Shown piece by piece: positions 5,988 to 6,085 of a stretch of DNA of 6,085 bases. Position 1 is the stretch's first letter. Each line of letters starts with the position of its first letter. The stretch lies in contig CAMDRL010000084.1 of assembly GCA_945906835.1 (NCBI GenBank), forward strand, positions 1 through 6,085, in the 5' to 3' direction. Under the pieces are notes generated by a model. That model was not told where the DNA came from. It did not search any database and was given only the letters and a program-made list of their open reading frames with translations. The stretch comes from Rickettsia typhi (GTDB taxonomy: Bacteria; Pseudomonadota; Alphaproteobacteria; Rickettsiales; UBA1997). The translations under genes and the position numbers were made by a program.

Positions 5988-6041
5988 ACCCCTCCCCGAT
6001 TCGCTTCGCTCATCGACCCTCCCTCAAGAGGAGGATGATTT
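5988..6041 (-). repeat. Palindromic repeat element B, inverted copy of A
   Basis: On the minus strand it begins AAATCATCCTCC, continues CTTGAGGGAGGGTCGA and ends CGGGGAGGGGT, so both ends match element A. The middle differs: B has CGAT-GA-GC-GAA-GC-GA-ATCG, a weaker hairpin with opposed GA mismatches, where A has a perfect 10-bp stem. The 25-nt spacer between A and B (5963-5987) supplies most of a small central hairpin, GTTCT (5975-5979) with AGAAC (5985-5989). A plus B form a 136-nt compound inverted repeat. Confidence 0.7.
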
Positions 6042-6057
6042 ATATTAAATCTATAGT

Positions 6058-6085
6058 GGCGCTGTTGCAAATCATCCAACAATAC
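6058..6085 (+). mobile_element. Probable end of an IS6-family insertion sequence (cut by window edge)
   Basis: GGCGCTGTTGCAAA (6058-6071) differs at one base from the known IS6-family terminal repeats GGCACTGTTGCAAA (IS26) and GGCTCTGTTGCAAA (IS6100). If real, the element continues past the right edge, and the 8 nt before it (TCTATAGT, 6050-6057) would be one copy of the target duplication. Only 28 nt of the element are inside the window and no transposase is visible, so this rests on the terminal match alone. Confidence 0.45.

Noticed and set aside
5743..6085. CRISPR array or tandem repeat
   Set aside because: The repeats are inverted pairs of hairpins, not direct repeats with regular unique spacers, and no cas gene is present.

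Overview
This is an AT-rich window (about one third G+C by eye) holding six complete, ordinary bacterial genes and a dense cluster of palindromic repeats at its right edge. Residue patterns in CarB, ExoIII, endonuclease III and MurC (for example GQKTYNGVAILSK in ExoIII and INGGVI plus GVKRRFTKV in MurC) read most like Alphaproteobacteria. With the low G+C, an AT-rich Rickettsiales- or Holosporales-like lineage, or another reduced alphaproteobacterium, is the best guess. This comes from remembered family patterns, not from a search.

Layout. Positions 1-102 may be the last 33 codons of an unrecognised gene. A very AT-rich leader (103-335) with two possible sigma70-type promoters precedes a free-standing C-terminal half of carbamoyl-phosphate synthase large subunit (336-1943, +). 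That gene is followed with no gap by a DUF167/YggU-family gene (1944-2228, +). Convergent to these, on the minus strand, lies the series murC (5018-3594), a GNAT acetyltransferase (3589-3143, 4 nt after murC), a 101-nt gap with a C-rich/G-rich hairpin, and exodeoxyribonuclease III (3041-2217), whose 3' end overlaps the DUF167 gene by 12 nt. Divergent from murC across 94 nt is nth, endonuclease III (5113-5742, +).

The last 343 nt (5743-6085) hold no gene. They contain two inverted copies of a REP-like hairpin (5743-5848), the first of which also looks like the nth terminator; a compound inverted repeat of two 54-57 nt elements (5906-6041); and, at the edge, a 14-nt sequence that looks like the terminal repeat of an IS6-family insertion sequence (6058-6071).

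Function. The genes cover pyrimidine/arginine precursor synthesis (CarB half), the first amino-acid addition to the peptidoglycan precursor (MurC), and base-excision repair (ExoIII as AP endonuclease, Nth as glycosylase/AP lyase). The two repair genes are not in one operon. I found no evidence of a new multi-gene system. The points most worth following up are the split CarB with no N-terminal half nearby, and the repeat pairs, one of which shows compensatory base-pair changes.
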